In this document: positions 7,301 through 7,698 of the stretch, one piece after another
How the letters are laid out: the number at the start of each line of letters is the position of its first letter
Position numbering within the stretch: the first letter of the stretch is position 1
Assembly: GCA_028065135.1 (NCBI GenBank)
Contig: JAPTWR010000046.1
Span: 1 to 7,698 of the forward strand
Reading direction: 5' to 3'
DNA: 7,698 nt
Origin: Acidithiobacillus sp.
GTDB lineage: Bacteria > Pseudomonadota > Gammaproteobacteria > Acidithiobacillales > Acidithiobacillaceae
Made by a program: the position numbers and the translations under genes
The notes under the pieces: generated by a model
Told to the model about the DNA's origin: nothing
Database searches by the model: none
What the model saw: only the letters and a program-made list of their open reading frames with translations

Positions 7301-7698
7301 AATACAATCCAGCGCGCACCTGGACCCCGGAAAACGCGGTGGGTATCGGCGGTGCCTATATGTGTGTTTATGGTATGGAGGGGCCAGGCGGCTACCAGTT
7401 GGTTGGCCGCACCCTGCAGATGTGGAACCGGTGGCGGCAGACTGCCCAATTTGCCGATGGTAAGCCATGGCTCCTGCGTTTTTTCGACCAGATCCGTTTC
7501 TTCCCCGTCAGTACGACAGAGCTGGAAACCATCCGCACCGATTTCGTGCACGGACGCTACCTTCTGGATATCCGTGAAGATACTTTTCGTATTGCGGATT
7601 ATCGCCGTTTTGTAACCGACAATGCTGATGATATCGCCGCATTTCGGGATCGCCAGCGTCAGGCTTTCGCCGAGGAGCGCGAGCGCTGGGCCCGATCG
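4393..7698 (+). CDS. uca: Guanidine carboxylase (annotated as urea carboxylase), biotin-dependent, 3' end beyond window
   Basis: The frame is open for 1102 codons to the window edge with no stop or frameshift, and the family is usually about 1200 residues. Domains in order: biotin carboxylase 1-445, with MFNKILIANRGAIA at the start, HPGYGFLSEN at 79-88, the ATP-grasp loop AGGGGIGM at 160-167, GERDCSVQRRNQK ending at 236, and EVNTRLQVEH at 288-297; then the carboxyltransferase, first a KipA-like (AHS2) half from about 450 with LQDWPGRLGY and GVPPSGPMD, then a KipI-like (AHS1) half at about 790-1000. The biotinyl domain with its lysine should lie just beyond 7698, after the charged helix at the end. 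The enzyme uses ATP and bicarbonate. Guanidine rather than urea is inferred from the riboswitch, the deiminase pair and Asp698 in GAVDFTGD, where I recall that eukaryotic urea amidolyases have Asn. The start follows a weak ribosome site. GC content rises along the gene. Confidence 0.93.
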   Translation, partial: MFNKILIANRGAIAVRIIRTLRKMGIQSVAVYSDADRLSPHVLLADESVHIGASPAALSYLQEDAILHAALALHVDAIHPGYGFLSENPDFASAVENAGMVFIGPSPEQMRSFGLKHTAREIARRNGVPLLPGTGLLADVDHAMVEAQHIGFPIMLKSTAGGGGIGMQLIWSEDALQDAYARVDRLARANFKEAGIYLEKYVQAARHIEVQIFGDGKGHVVHLGERDCSVQRRNQKVIEETPAPNLPESIRHALCDTAVRLMQGVCYRNAGTVEFVLDADSGDFYFLEVNTRLQVEHGVSEEVSGVDLVEWMVRQAAGESPIAGYVHSARGHSIQARLYAEDPGKNFQPAAGILSEVVFPPDARVDTWVEAGSDVTAYYDPMLAKLIVHGSDRGDALARMRSALDTTRIYGFETNLGYLRQIVNDATFAQGRQTTRYLSTLAYHAPTLDVIEPGVQTSLQDWPGRLGYWAVGVPPSGPMDALAHRVANRLLDNPPEAVTLEITLSGPTLKFNADTVIAVTGADLSVTLDGKPLALWCSHAVHAGGVLRLGSLSGVGCRAYLAVAGGFDAPLYLGSRGTFTLGQFGGHAGRTLRTGDVLHLGANPQSQSGRRVAPQALPAYTEHWEIAVRYGPHGAPDFFTDADVAMFFATDWEVHYNSNRTGVRLIGPRPQWARSDGGEAGLHPSNIHDNAYAIGAVDFTGDMPILLGPDGPSLGGFVCPAVIVAADLWKMGQLRPGNTVRFVPVSLEEAARLECAQDAALGNLSTFLDPPLDAAPALESPIVGRYDMPRHPVGVAYRIAGDKHLLVEYGPLVLDLELRFRVHALMENLHMRNLPGVIDLTPGIRSLQIHYDNRTLSLTKLLAVLRSAEDELPAVDLMEVPTRVVHLPLSWDDPATRLAIEKYMAGVRRDAPWCPSNIEFIRRINGLDSVEDVRQIVFDASYLVLGLGDVYLGAPVATPLDPRHRLVTTKYNPARTWTPENAVGIGGAYMCVYGMEGPGGYQLVGRTLQMWNRWRQTAQFADGKPWLLRFFDQIRFFPVSTTELETIRTDFVHGRYLLDIREDTFRIADYRRFVTDNADDIAAFRDRQRQAFAEERERWARS

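Noticed and set aside
6958..7615. Overlapping frames of about 200 codons on both strands near the window end
   Set aside because: They are out-of-frame shadows of the carboxylase KipI-like region, which is continuous and matches its family throughout.

Overview
This window reads as the 5' part of one guanidine-responsive, guanidine-degrading operon, all on the + strand, from a Gram-negative bacterium, most likely a proteobacterium. That placement rests on the periplasmic-type signal peptide and the general look of the proteins. I cannot name the genus. The operon continues past the right edge.

Leader (1-166): a possible -10 box is followed by a guanidine-I (ykkC-type) riboswitch aptamer. The 3' end of the aptamer overlaps an intrinsic terminator with an 8-T tract. 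A Shine-Dalgarno sequence follows at once. This is the layout of a transcriptional ON switch: guanidine stabilises the aptamer, the terminator cannot form, and the operon is read.

Transport (167-2878): three genes encode a NitT/TauT/SsuABC-type ABC importer, namely a secreted substrate-binding protein, a permease and an ATPase. A perfect 8-bp inverted repeat lies after the binding-protein gene. The permease and ATPase genes overlap by 4 bases.

Catabolism (2960-7698): two paralogous DUF1989 proteins, usually labelled urea carboxylase-associated proteins 1 and 2 and now known as the two subunits of carboxyguanidine deiminase (CgdAB), precede a large biotin-dependent carboxylase. That gene is usually labelled urea carboxylase, but with this riboswitch and these partners it is best read as guanidine carboxylase. 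It is intact for 1102 codons and is cut by the window end before its biotinyl domain. Two perfect hairpins lie between the second DUF1989 gene and the carboxylase gene.

Inferred pathway: guanidine is imported, carboxylated with ATP and bicarbonate to carboxyguanidine, deiminated by the DUF1989 pair to allophanate and ammonia, and allophanate is then split to ammonia and CO2 by an allophanate hydrolase expected just outside the window. The purpose is nitrogen assimilation.

Base composition changes along the operon. The transporter genes are AT-rich and use many ATA isoleucine codons, while the carboxylase becomes GC-rich after its first few hundred bases. This hints that the operon has a mosaic history. 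No tRNA, rRNA, CRISPR array or mobile element is visible.
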